Shown here: positions 36,148 to 52,148 of the stretch, one piece after another
How positions within the stretch are numbered: the stretch's first letter is position 1
Layout: every line of letters starts with the position of its first letter
Source: Haliangium sp050303215
GTDB lineage: Bacteria > Myxococcota_A > Polyangia > Haliangiales > Haliangiaceae
DNA: 64,000 nucleotides
Assembly: GCF_050303215.1 (NCBI RefSeq)
Contig: NZ_JBNLBH010000072.1
Coordinates: 4,581-68,580 of the forward strand
Direction of reading: 5' to 3'
Made by a program: the position numbers and the translations under genes
The notes under the pieces: model-generated
What the model was told of the DNA's origin: nothing
The model's database searches: none
What the model saw: only the letters and a program-made list of their open reading frames with translations

Positions 36148-37055
36148 GGCAGCAGCACCGGGTGCTCGAGGCAGGGCATGCGGCGGCGGACCTCGTCCAT
36201 GGCGTCGAGATCGACCTCGGCCACGGCCACCCCTTCGAGGACGCTGTCGGGGACCTCGTCGAGCACCGTGCCCCAGGGATCGACGATCAAGCTGTGACCG
36301 TAGGAGTTGCGCTTGTCGTTGTGCTGCCCGGCCTGCGCCGGCGCGACCACGTAGCACTGGTTCTCGATGGCGCGGGCGCGCAGCAGGGTGTGCCAGTGGG
36401 CGGCGCCGGTGTGAGCCGTGAACGCCGACGGCACCAGCACCACCTGGGCGCCGCGAGCGACGACCAGCTCGCGGTAGAGCTCGGGGAAGCGCAGGTCGTA
36501 GCAGATCGACAGGCCCAGTCGGGCCAGCGCGGTGTCGCACACCACCGGCTCGTCGCCGCGCGCGGTGGCGCGGGACTCGCACAGGGAGACCTGGCCGGGG
36601 ATGTCGAGGTCGAACAGGTGGAGCTTGCGGTAGCGGGCGGCGATGGCGCCGTCCGGGCTCACCACCACGCAGGTGTTGTAGGTCCTGGAGGGCTCTTCCG
36701 GCGACGCGGGGGCACCCGCCGGCGACGCGGGGGCACCCGCCGGCGATGCGGGGGCACCCGCCGGGATCCGCTCGGGCATGCCGCCCCCGACCATCCACAG
36801 CCGGTGGTGGGTGGCCAGGTCGATCAAGGTGGCCACGATGGGGCCGGGCTCGGCGGCCGGCTCGACCTCCTCGGCCACGGCCAGCTTGGCGGTATCGGTG
36901 CGGCCCAAGAAGGCGAAGTTCTCGGGCAAGATCACCAGCTCGGCCCCGCGGGACGCGGCCTCGGCGGTCAGGCGCCGGCAGGTGGCGAGGTTGGCCTGGA
37001 GGTCATCGCCGGCGCACATTTGCACGGCTGCACAGTGGAATCGTCGCCCGCTCAT
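36144..37055 (-). CDS. Carbon-nitrogen hydrolase (nitrilase superfamily, Nit1/deaminated glutathione amidase-like)
   Basis: 303 residues. The Glu-Lys-Cys triad is clear: LVILPENFAFLG (Glu46), YRKLHLFDLDIPG (Lys) and LSICYDLRFPELYR (Cys). The HLFDLD and GLSICYDLRFPEL blocks and the RAIENQCYVVAPAQ and YGHSLIVDPWGTVL blocks match Nit1/NIT2-type amidases, which act on deaminated glutathione and similar omega-amides. An extra loop (about 98-118) is a perfect triple 7-residue repeat not expected in the family. It is the first gene of a two-gene operon, divergent from rimP. Confidence 0.9.
   Translation of the reverse strand: MSGRRFHCAAVQMCAGDDLQANLATCRRLTAEAASRGAELVILPENFAFLGRTDTAKLAVAEEVEPAAEPGPIVATLIDLATHHRLWMVGGGMPERIPAGAPASPAGAPASPAGAPASPEEPSRTYNTCVVVSPDGAIAARYRKLHLFDLDIPGQVSLCESRATARGDEPVVCDTALARLGLSICYDLRFPELYRELVVARGAQVVLVPSAFTAHTGAAHWHTLLRARAIENQCYVVAPAQAGQHNDKRNSYGHSLIVDPWGTVLDEVPDSVLEGVAVAEVDLDAMDEVRRRMPCLEHPVLLP
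36700..36762 (-). repeat. Three 21-bp tandem repeats inside the nitrilase gene
   Basis: Three contiguous 21-bp units (36700-36720, 36721-36741, 36742-36762) differ by one base in the third. In frame they encode AGAPASP-type heptads in a surface loop between two core strands. Copy number could vary without breaking the frame. Confidence 0.9.
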
Positions 37056-37178
37056 GAGGTCCTCTATCTACCAGATACCCGCCCGGCCAAGCTCGGGGGA
37101 ACTAGCTGATTTTTCTACTTGCGAGTCGGCGCGGGCAATGGTACCTCTTGCGACCACATTCGCTTGGCTCTCGGAGAC

Positions 37179-37206
37179 AGGTGGGCTCGTGCCCACCTTT
37201 TCTTTT
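37179..37206 (+). terminator. rimP leader hairpin, probable transcription attenuator
   Basis: AGGTGGGC (37179-37186) pairs perfectly with GCCCACCT (37191-37198) around a TCGT loop, followed by TTTTCTTTT. This is an intrinsic terminator 10 bases before the rimP start. Terminator-like leader hairpins in front of rimP operons are known in other bacteria, so it probably attenuates the whole rimP-nusA-infB operon, perhaps by NusA feedback (inference). Confidence 0.7.
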
Positions 37207-37215
37207 ACGCGGGGA

Positions 37216-37926
37216 ATGCGACCGACCGATTCGACGACAGCAAGGCTCATGAGCATAGCAGAGCCGGTATGCACCGGAGCAGGCTACGAGCTCGTCGACC
37301 TCGCGCTGATACAGTCTCGGGAGGGCTGGGTGCTCCGGGTCTTCATCGATCTGGCCCCGCTGCCTGCGTTGCCTGCATTGATCGAGGGAGCGGGGGCGGC
37401 CCAAGAGCCGTTGTCGTCGCCGTCGCCGTCGCCGTCGCCATCGCCATCGCCATCAATCGACGGCTCGGGCGTTGGCCTCGCCGACTGCGAGCGGGTGAGC
37501 CGAGAGCTGAGCGCGGTACTCGACGTCGAGGACCCCATCGGACACGCCTATCACTTGGAGGTGTCCTCGCCGGGGCTCGATCGGCCGCTGCGTACCCTGG
37601 CGCATTTCCGCCGCTTCGTGGGCCAGGTGATCAAGGCCCGGCTGGGCGAGGGCATCGGCGGGCGGCGCAACTTCAAGGGGGTGCTGATGGCAGTCACCGC
37701 GCCGGGGTCGGACGGGGACGAGGCGGCGGCGACCATCACCATCGACGTGGACGGCAGCGTCTACGAGCTACCCTTCGACGATATCGAACAAGCCCGGCTG
37801 GTGCCCGACTGGGACGCCCTCATGAGCCGGCGCGCGCACTCGCCGGCGGGGAAGGCCACGCCCGGCGCGGGAGTGTCCGGGCTCGCGGAGAGCCCACCGG
37901 CAGGAGGCGGGTCGTCCAAGCGCTGA
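37216..37926 (+). CDS. rimP: Ribosome maturation factor RimP
   Basis: 236 residues from the ATG at 37216; a later ATG (37249) would cut off the first helix. Typical marks are GYELVDLALI, GWVLRVFIDL, ADCERVSRELSAVLDVEDPI, YHLEVSSPGLDRPL and the C-terminal SH3-like strand YELPFDDIEQARLVPDW. Between the first strand pair and ADCERV it has an extra stretch of about 37 residues with a Ser-Pro run. It helps mature the 30S subunit. It stands first in the operon, after the attenuator hairpin; nusA follows 51 bp later. Confidence 0.93.
   Translation: MRPTDSTTARLMSIAEPVCTGAGYELVDLALIQSREGWVLRVFIDLAPLPALPALIEGAGAAQEPLSSPSPSPSPSPSPSIDGSGVGLADCERVSRELSAVLDVEDPIGHAYHLEVSSPGLDRPLRTLAHFRRFVGQVIKARLGEGIGGRRNFKGVLMAVTAPGSDGDEAAATITIDVDGSVYELPFDDIEQARLVPDWDALMSRRAHSPAGKATPGAGVSGLAESPPAGGGSSKR
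37417..37452 (+). repeat. Hexanucleotide microsatellite in rimP
   Basis: Six TCGCCG/TCGCCA units in a row encode a (Ser-Pro) run inside rimP, in a stretch where relatives have only a short turn. Confidence 0.9.
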
Positions 37927-37977
37927 CGACCTGGCGGAGCGAGAATCAGCTACGACGGAACTCGAGGTAGACGAGCG

Positions 37978-39588
<1,611 letters not shown>

Positions 39589-39696
39589 CCTCGTCTGTTT
39601 CGCCCCATCCCCCGCCGTCCAGGCATATTCCATATCGGAACCCCCATCGAACCCATCGAACTCACCAAACCTATCGCACCGAGCCCTTCCCAGCGC

Positions 39697-40277
39697 ATGA
39701 CGCCATCCCCTCAGCCCTCCACCCCCCGTCAGGCCCGCGCCGCCGCCGACTTGCCCCCCGAGGGGCCGGGCCCGGTCCGCACCTGCGTCGGGTGTCGGCG
39801 TCGCGCACCCAAGGCCGGTCTGGTGCGGATCGTGTGGGCGCAGGGGCGAGCGCGCGCCCTCGTCGACGCCCACCAACACTTGCCCGGGCGCGGCGCCTAT
39901 GTGCACCCGGTGTCCGCGTGCATCGACCGCGCCCTCAAGCCGGGCAAGCTCGCTCGTGCATTGCGCGCGCGCATGGATTCATCCCATACTACCGCGCTGC
40001 GTCAGCCTCTGACCGCCTTGTTCGAGCCTCCCGGTGTCATCGACACCGGCCTCGGTCAGGCCGGCGGCGGCGAAGATCGTCCGCCGTCCGGCACGCCCGC
40101 GTCGAACGCATCCAATTCCCACTCACCCAAGCGACTCATCCATCACCCCGATAGCATGTCGAGCACGACCACCGAGATCCTGTCTGAGAATAGTTCACAG
40201 ACCGCCACCAATCGGGTGGCCAACGGATTGACACGGCGGCCCTTCATGGACGACACCCGCCGGGCCAGGGGGAAGTG

Positions 40278-40278
<1 letters not shown>
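39697..40278 (+). CDS. ylxR: YlxR family RNA-binding protein (DUF448)
   Basis: 193 residues. The YlxR core is at about 28-95: RTCVGCRRRAPKAGLVRIVW, then LPGRGAYVHPVSACIDRALK. YlxR normally has about 90 residues; here an unrelated, probably disordered C-terminal tail of about 95 residues follows. The tail runs to a stop that overlaps the infB ATG by one base (TGATG). Relatives sit between nusA and infB in most bacteria and are thought to bind RNA or regulate transcription. Confidence 0.88.
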
Positions 40279-43400
<3,122 letters not shown>

Positions 43401-43433
43401 TGCGCCCGCGCGGGTGAGCGAGCCTGGCCCACC

Positions 43434-43868
43434 GTGTTCGTCGGCGTGTGCAGAATGACCTTGCTGGCCCCGCAGTGCCACTCCCTCAAGGAGAAGCGCT
43501 CGGTGGTCCGCAAGGTCAAAGACCGGGTCCGGGCCCGTTTCCACCTCGACGTGAGCGAGGTGGCGGCCCAGGACATGTGGCAGCGCATCGTGCTCGGCTG
43601 GGCCACCGCGGGCAGCGATCGGCGCGTGGTCGAGTCCCACCTCGCCGACGTGGTTCGCTTCGTCGACGGCATGGGCCTGGCCACCGTGGTCGACGACGAG
43701 CGCGAGGTGATCGTCTACGGCGCCGAGCGCCTCGGCGTCGGCCCCGGCCCGAGCAGCCTCGAACCCGAGCCCGGCCGCGGCGATGACGGCGCCGAGCCCG
43801 GCCAGGACCGCGACGATGGCTGGATTCCGGACGCCTGGAAGAACGCCGCCGGCACGGAGGAGCCGTAG
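43434..43868 (+). CDS. DUF503 (YlxP-like) protein
   Basis: 144 residues from a GTG. The DUF503 core is residues 1-95: MTLLAPQCHSLKEKRSVVRKVK, HLDVSEVAAQDMWQRIVLGWA, RRVVESHLADVVRFVD. The last 45 residues are acidic and probably disordered. In many bacteria this gene sits between infB and rbfA, as here. Its stop overlaps the rbfA GTG by one base. The function is not firmly known; a role in ribosome assembly is suspected. Confidence 0.88.
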   Translation: MFVGVCRMTLLAPQCHSLKEKRSVVRKVKDRVRARFHLDVSEVAAQDMWQRIVLGWATAGSDRRVVESHLADVVRFVDGMGLATVVDDEREVIVYGAERLGVGPGPSSLEPEPGRGDDGAEPGQDRDDGWIPDAWKNAAGTEEP

Positions 43869-44356
43869 TGGGGCAGGGCGCGCGGCGCGAGCGGGTGGCC
43901 AACGCCATGCGTTCGGTCTTGGTCGAGCTCATCGAGCGCGAAGTGCGCGATCCCCGCGTGCGCGCCGCCGGTCTGGTCAGCGTGAACCAGGTCGAGCTCA
44001 ACCGCGACATGAGCGTGGCGCGGGTATACGTGTCCTTCATCGGCACCGCGGACGACGCCGCCGAGGAGCGCGCGCTGTCGGCCTTGCGGGCCGCGGCCGG
44101 GTTCCTGCGCGGCCCCGTGGGTCGGCGCCTGCGGCTCCAGCGCGCGCCCGAGCTGCGGTTTTCCAAGGACGAGAGGGCCGCCTTCGGCGAGCGCATCGGC
44201 CAGATCGTGCGTGACGACGAGCGCAAGAGCGCCGCCGCCCACGCTGGGGAGGCCGGCGCCGACAGCGATACCCTCGATGGCACCGCCGACGACGCTCCCG
44301 ACGACACCGCCGACGACGCCCCCGACGACCGCCGAGGCGATCGCGATGGAGGATGA
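43868..44356 (+). CDS. rbfA: Ribosome-binding factor A
   Basis: 162 residues from a GTG. The KH-like fold is clear: RRERVANAMRSVLVELIEREVRDPRV, LVSVNQVELNRDMSVARVYVSFIG, ALSALRAAAGFLRGPVGRRLRLQRAPELRF. It helps 16S rRNA 5' maturation in the 30S subunit. The C-terminal 45 residues form a repetitive acidic tail (TADDAPDD repeats) not normal for the family. The gene overlaps nrnA by 11 bp. Confidence 0.93.
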   Translation: MGQGARRERVANAMRSVLVELIEREVRDPRVRAAGLVSVNQVELNRDMSVARVYVSFIGTADDAAEERALSALRAAAGFLRGPVGRRLRLQRAPELRFSKDERAAFGERIGQIVRDDERKSAAAHAGEAGADSDTLDGTADDAPDDTADDAPDDRRGDRDGG

Positions 44357-45461
44357 GCGCGGTCCCGTCGGGCCGGCCGAGGTCACCCTGGCCCAGGCCG
44401 CCGCGCGCATCGCCGCGGCCAGCGACGTGCTCCTCACCTGCCACCGCCGCCCCGACGGCGACTCCGTGGGCAGCCTGGTGGCCCTGGCCACCCTGCTGCG
44501 CGCACGCGGCAAGCGCGCCACCCTGTACAACCCCGACCCGGTGCCGCGCCGGCTCAAGTGGCTGCCCCTGGGGCGCAACTTCCGCCGCAAGCTGGCCCGC
44601 ACCATCCGCTACCAGGTCACCGTGGTCACCGACTGCGCCGATCGCGCCTTGCTCGGGCGCACCTTCCCGCCCCCGGAGGTGACCGGCACCGTCGTGGTGC
44701 TCGACCACCATCCCCACGGCACCCCCTTTGGCGACATCTACCTGTGTGACCCCGAGGCCGCCAGCACCGGCGTGCTGGTCGCGCGCATGGCCCGGCACCT
44801 GGGCTGGCCGCTCGACCCCGACGCCGCCCTCGGCCTGTACGTCTCGCTGTGCAGCGACACCGGCACCTTCCGCTACGCCAACACCAACGCCGAGGCCCTG
44901 CGCCTGGCCGCCGAGCTGGTCGAACTCGGCGTCGACCCCTGGCAGGTGGCCGAAACCCTCTACGAGCGGTCCTCGATGGGGCGCTATCGGCTGCTCGCCG
45001 AGGCCCTGGGCTCGCTGCGCCTGGTCTGCGCCGGCCGGGTTGCGATCATGACCATCACCGCCGACATGGTCGAGCGTGCCAGCGCGACCTGGGACGACTC
45101 GGTCGATCTGGTCAGCTACACCCGCGCCCTCGACGGCGTCGAGTGCGGCGTGCTCATCACCCCCAGCCGGGGCGGCGGGGTGCGGGTCTCGCTCCGCACC
45201 AAGGGCGGGGTCGACGCCGGCCAGGTGTGCGCCGGGTTCGGCGGTGGCGGCCATCGCGGCGCCGCCGGGTGCATCCTCAGCGGCGACCTCGCGGCGGCGG
45301 CGGCCCGCATCGAGGCCGTGCTCGGCGAGGCCCTTGGCGAGTCCATGCCCGCGCCCGCGCCCGCGCCGCCCGCGTCCGACGCTGCCACCGCCGACGTCGT
45401 CACCTCGGTGCGCGACGACGAGCCGCGCCATGGTGCATCCCCTGAGAAGCCGCTACCATGA
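44346..45461 (+). CDS. nrnA: DHH/DHHA1 phosphoesterase, NrnA-type nanoRNase/pAp phosphatase
   Basis: 371 residues from the ATG at 44346, inside the end of rbfA; GAGG lies 8 bases upstream. DHH motifs are LLTCHRRPDGDSVGSLVAL, VVTDCADRALL, VVVLDHHPHG, and SLCSDTGTFRYANT. The DHHA1 part has CAGFGGGGHRGAAGCIL near the C-terminus. It degrades short oligoribonucleotides and 3'-phosphoadenosine phosphate. The position after rbfA in the nusA-infB operon is common. A 40-residue Ala/Pro tail follows the fold. Confidence 0.93.
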   Translation: MEDERGPVGPAEVTLAQAAARIAAASDVLLTCHRRPDGDSVGSLVALATLLRARGKRATLYNPDPVPRRLKWLPLGRNFRRKLARTIRYQVTVVTDCADRALLGRTFPPPEVTGTVVVLDHHPHGTPFGDIYLCDPEAASTGVLVARMARHLGWPLDPDAALGLYVSLCSDTGTFRYANTNAEALRLAAELVELGVDPWQVAETLYERSSMGRYRLLAEALGSLRLVCAGRVAIMTITADMVERASATWDDSVDLVSYTRALDGVECGVLITPSRGGGVRVSLRTKGGVDAGQVCAGFGGGGHRGAAGCILSGDLAAAAARIEAVLGEALGESMPAPAPAPPASDAATADVVTSVRDDEPRHGASPEKPLP

Positions 45462-45498
45462 CAGGCAATATCGCCACTCCCTGCCATGAAGGATGACC

Positions 45499-46584
45499 AT
45501 GGAGCGAATCGCGCGCTTCGCACCCCTTGTTCTCAGTTCCATCGTTTTCGGTGTCGTCGGGGCCGGCTGCGGCGGCGGCAGTGACAGCGGCCCTGACGCT
45601 GGCCCCCCCGACGCCGCCCCGCCCCCGGACGCGTCGCCGTTCCCGGACGCGACCCCCCCGCCGGATGGCCCGCTGATGCCCACCACCCTGCGCGAGTCCG
45701 GGCTCTACACCGACCTCGCAACCGAGGAACTCGCCCCCGGCGTGCGCGAGTATCGGCCCGCATTCGAGCTGTGGAGCGACGGCGCGGTCAAGCGTCGCTG
45801 GATCTATTTGCCCGCGGGCGAGCAAATCGACACCTCCGACATGAACTACTGGCGCTACCCGGTCGGCACCAAGCTGTGGAAGGAGTTTCGCCGCGACGAC
45901 GTGCGGGTGGAGACCCGCTTGTATTACAAGATCGGGCCGACCACCTGGTACCGGCGCACCTTCGCCTGGAACCAGAGCCAGACCGAGGCCGTCGAGTCCA
46001 ACTTCGGCGACGACAACGTGCTCGGCACCGAGCACGACATCCCCGCCCTGCGCGACTGCGACGCCTGCCACGGCAACATGCCCGACCTCGTGCTGGGCTT
46101 CTCGGCCCTCCAGCTCGACCACGACGGCCCCGGGGTTACCCTGCAGACCCTCATCGACGAGGGCCGGCTCACCAACGACCCCCCCGGCGCCGCCGCGCCC
46201 CGCTTCCCGCTGCCCGGCAACACCAACCAGCGCAACGCCCTGGGCTACCTGCACGGCAACTGCGGCGGCTGCCACAACCCCCGCTCGGACGTCTACTCCA
46301 GCGGCGACGCGCTCATCGAGCTCCGCCTCGACGTCTCCCGGCTGGGCTCGGTCGAGGCCACCCCGGCCTTCTCCACCGCCGTCTGCGCCGAGACGCAGCA
46401 GACCCTGGCCGGCATCAACCAGGTCATCGTACCCGGCGATCCCCAGACCAGCGCCATGTTCGTGCGCATGAACCTGCGCGACAAGCAGGACCAGATGCCG
46501 CCGGCGGGCACCGAGCTGGTCGACGACATCGGCGTCGACTACATCCGGCTGTGGATCAACGGCATCTCCACCTGCCCTCAGTGA
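45499..46584 (+). CDS. Diheme cytochrome c-like lipoprotein
   Basis: 361 residues. ATG 45499 is preceded by AAGGA five bases upstream; ATG 45493 in the same frame is less well placed. The signal ends in GVVGAGC, so a lipoprotein is predicted, then a 35-residue linker of Pro-Asp-Ala repeats. Two CxxCH heme-binding motifs are visible: CDACH near 190 and CGGCH near 255. The LWSDGAVKRRWIYLPAGEQI, YYKIGPTTWYRRTFAWN and FSALQLDH segments recur in a family of bacterial cytochrome-like proteins of unknown role. The final QMPPAGTELVDDIGVDYIRLWING also suits a class I cytochrome c end. It interrupts an otherwise purely translational operon; truB follows immediately. Confidence 0.8.
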   Translation: MERIARFAPLVLSSIVFGVVGAGCGGGSDSGPDAGPPDAAPPPDASPFPDATPPPDGPLMPTTLRESGLYTDLATEELAPGVREYRPAFELWSDGAVKRRWIYLPAGEQIDTSDMNYWRYPVGTKLWKEFRRDDVRVETRLYYKIGPTTWYRRTFAWNQSQTEAVESNFGDDNVLGTEHDIPALRDCDACHGNMPDLVLGFSALQLDHDGPGVTLQTLIDEGRLTNDPPGAAAPRFPLPGNTNQRNALGYLHGNCGGCHNPRSDVYSSGDALIELRLDVSRLGSVEATPAFSTAVCAETQQTLAGINQVIVPGDPQTSAMFVRMNLRDKQDQMPPAGTELVDDIGVDYIRLWINGISTCPQ

Positions 46585-46607
46585 GCCCCGCCGCCGGGAC
46601 CCCAGCC

Positions 46608-47684
<1,077 letters not shown>

Positions 47685-47782
47685 GCGCGCCATTTCGTCT
47701 CCCACAGCCGTCCCGGCATCCGCGCCCGGGGCTCGAATCCGCCAGGCGCTCTCAGGAGCCCTCTCAGGAGCAGAATCGAATC

Positions 47783-48052
47783 ATGCCAGTTTCCCCCGCG
47801 AGAAAGCTCGAGACCATCGGGAAATACCGAAGCCACAACGCCGACACCGGCTCGCCCGAGGTCCAGGTTGCGCTCCTCACCGAGCGCATCGCCCACCTTA
47901 CCGAACACCTCAAGGTCCACCACAAGGATCACCACTCTCGCCGTGGTCTGCTCAAGATGGTCGGCAAGCGTCGCAGCTTGCTCGACTACCTCAAGCGCAA
48001 GGACTTCGGCCGTTACCAGGGTCTGATCAAGTCCCTGGGCCTGCGCCGTTAA
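47783..48052 (+). CDS. rpsO: 30S ribosomal protein S15
   Basis: 89 residues, exactly the usual size. The landmark segments are IGKYRSHNADTGSPEVQVALLT, HHKDHHSRRGLLKMVGKRR and LLDYLKRKD..RYQGLIKSLGLRR. Two direct CTCTCAGGAG copies lie in the 30 bases before the start (47751-47770). S15 binds 16S rRNA and often represses its own mRNA. pnp follows after 312 bp, the conserved rpsO-pnp order. Confidence 0.98.
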   Translation: MPVSPARKLETIGKYRSHNADTGSPEVQVALLTERIAHLTEHLKVHHKDHHSRRGLLKMVGKRRSLLDYLKRKDFGRYQGLIKSLGLRR

Positions 48053-48364
48053 CCGGCGGGCGCGCGTCGTCGGTCGCCGCCGGGAGGCCGGTGAGCGGGG
48101 CGCGCGCGCAGCACGTGTATCGCGCCGGCCGCCATGGCCGGCGCTCCTTCCATGAATGGACGCGGGTGACCGCCCTGCACTGCGTGCGCTAGAGGTGTCT
48201 CTGTGTTCGATTCTTCTTTCGTGATCACGCCGGACGTCCGTCCGTCCGGGAGCGACGGCCTCGCCGCGCTCGGGCTCGGCGTGATCAGGGCAGAGGAACC
48301 GAGCGGCGACTCGTGAGCGTAGCGGCGTCGGCCCAAGCCGTCCCCAGCCAAAGAGAGCGACATC
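48053..48364 (+). promoter_or_regulatory. pnp leader with strong hairpins
   Basis: No gene is present between rpsO and pnp. A perfect 9-bp hairpin (GCGCCGGCC arms, 48122-48144) is followed by a longer structure: TGATCACGCCG (48222-48232) pairs perfectly with CGGCGTGATCA (48277-48287). The enclosed loop holds a further stem, GAGCG/CGCTC plus CGGC/GCCG (48250-48271). The long stem resembles in layout the RNase III-cleaved leader of E. coli pnp, through which PNPase represses itself. A link here is inference. Confidence 0.55.
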
Positions 48365-50518
<2,154 letters not shown>

Positions 50519-50555
50519 GCTTGGCCGCTTGCGGCCAGCCGTTGCCGGAGCAGTC

Positions 50556-50999
50556 ATGCCCCAGCCGACGATCCTCATTCGCAAGGTCCGCGCTGACGCG
50601 GTCGTGCCTCAATACATGAGCGCGGGCGCGGCGGGCATGGATCTGGTCGCCGCCATCGACGGGCCGGTGACGCTGGCCCGGGGCGAGCGCGCCGCGATTG
50701 GCACGGGGTTGGCGATGGCCATCCCCGCGGGCTACGAGGGCCAGGTGCGGCCGCGCTCGGGCATGGCGGCCGAGCACGGGCTCACGGTGGTGAACGCGCC
50801 GGGCACGATCGACGCCGACTACCGGGGCGAGGTGCGGGTGCTCCTGATCAACCTCGGACGGATGTCCGTCACGGTGATGCCGGGGCAGCGCATCGCCCAG
50901 CTCGTGATCGCGCCGGTGACGCGCGCGGCCATGAGCGTGGTGACCGAGCTGCCCGAGAGCGCGCGCGGCGAGGGCGGCTTCGGCTCCACCGGGTCCTGA
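50556..50999 (+). CDS. dut: dUTP diphosphatase (dUTPase)
   Basis: 147 residues from an ATG with GGAG seven bases upstream. The five trimeric-dUTPase motifs are readable: AGAAGMDLVAA, RPRSGMAAEHGL, NAPGTIDADYRGEV, PGQRIAQLVI, and the C-terminal GEGGFGSTG. It hydrolyses dUTP to dUMP and pyrophosphate, keeping uracil out of DNA. It is the last gene of the long plus-strand operon. The repeat-rich non-coding region begins right after it. Confidence 0.97.
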   Translation: MPQPTILIRKVRADAVVPQYMSAGAAGMDLVAAIDGPVTLARGERAAIGTGLAMAIPAGYEGQVRPRSGMAAEHGLTVVNAPGTIDADYRGEVRVLLINLGRMSVTVMPGQRIAQLVIAPVTRAAMSVVTELPESARGEGGFGSTGS

Positions 51000-51040
51000 G
51001 CCCGAGGCGGGGTCAGGGCAGCTCGATGGGGGGCGGAAGA

Positions 51041-51273
51041 TGCAGGCAGGATAGGGGCCGGGTCGGCCAGACCCACGAGCCCGTACGGCGGACGGCGCGC
51101 AAGAACACCGTGCACGCCCCTCGCTGCGTGGCTCTCTCCCCCAAGGGTCGGCGTTCACCGCGCCTCGACTTCTCGCTGGCATCCGACCGTGGTCGTCGCC
51201 TGTGGCGACGGCCACGATCGGAGCACTCGAAGACGCCGCCTACGGGCCCGTGGGTCTGTCCGCCCTCTCTGAT
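51041..51273 (-). repeat. MITE-like dispersed repeat, copy B
   Basis: Read on the minus strand, this is similar to copy A (6168-6469) from end to end, but about 65 bp shorter in the middle. The ends form an inverted repeat of about 28 bp: GGCCAGACCCACGAGCCCGT (51065-51084) on the left and its near-complement at 51241-51262 on the right. A perfect hairpin with CGTCGCC arms and a TGT loop lies at 51194-51210, as in copy A. It starts just after dut and holds no gene. Confidence 0.6.
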
Positions 51274-51559
51274 CCGGCTACGATCTCTCTGCTCTCCTCC
51301 TCGGCAGCCCGTCGCCGCGTCCGTCGCCGGTGTCGCCAATGCACCCGACGCGCCCAGCGCCCGACCTCGCCTCAGCAGGCCCAACCTCGGCGTCGCGCAC
51401 CGGGCGGCGGTCCCTGCGTGGGCATTTGTACGACACGGGCCTCGGCCATTGCGGAGGCTCTGACCCCCCACGCAACGCCGACGCCGGGCAAAATCGAGGG
51501 TTGAACCCTCGCGCGACGCCGGCCGCCGGGCTCCCGCGAGGTCCAACCCGGCCGAAACA

Positions 51560-51856
51560 CGACCGTCGGCGTCCGATTTGGCGACCCTCCGAAAAAATAC
51601 AGCGACGCCGGCCCCCGATTCGGCGACCCTCCGAGAAAATACAGCGATGTCGGTCCCCGCATCATCGTCCGCCCGAGAAATCACAGCGACGCCGGCCTCC
51701 GCATCATCGATCGCCCGAGATATCGCAGCGGCTCCGGCCCCGACGTGAGCGATCCTCCGAGACGGCGGCAGCGACGCCGGCCCCGACGTGAGCGATCCTC
51801 CGAGACGGCAGGAGCGACGCCGGCCCCGGTGTCAGCGATCGCCCGAGATTCCGCGG
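51560..51856. repeat. Tandem array, seven units of 42-43 bp
   Basis: Units start at 51560, 51603, 51645, 51687, 51729, 51772 and 51815. Each opens with CGACGCCGGC or a close variant and contains GATC/GACC-CTCCGAGA near its end. The units are diverged and follow one another without unique spacers. Confidence 0.8.
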
Positions 51857-51938
51857 CGACCGTGAGGTACCGTTCGTGGGCAAGCCCAGAATCGAGACCG
51901 AGGTCGGCCCTCGCCCGGGGTTGACCCTCGAAACGAAC

Positions 51939-52148
51939 CCCGAAGTCGCTGTCCCGATTTCGGGTAGCGTCGAACGGGTGCCCGAAGTCGCTGTCCCGAT
52001 TTCGGCTAGCGCCGAACGGGTGCCCGAAGTCGGCGTCCGGATTTCGGGTAGCGTCGAATGGGTACTCGAAGTCGCTGTCGTGGTTCAGGCTAGCGACGAA
52101 CGGGTGCCCGAAGTCGCTGTCGTGGTTCAGGCTAGCGACGATCAGGGC
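51939..52148. repeat. Tandem array, five units of 42 bp
   Basis: Units start at 51939, 51981, 52023, 52065 and 52107, each opening with CCCGAAGTCGCTGTC or a close variant. Units 1-3 share a middle part ending TTTCGGGTAGCG, while units 4-5 share a different middle part (GTGGTTCAGGCTAGCGACGA). So two sub-types are arranged in blocks. The period equals that of the neighbouring array. Confidence 0.85.

Noticed and set aside
51560..52148. CRISPR array
   Set aside because: The units follow each other directly without unique spacers, are diverged, and no cas gene is near.
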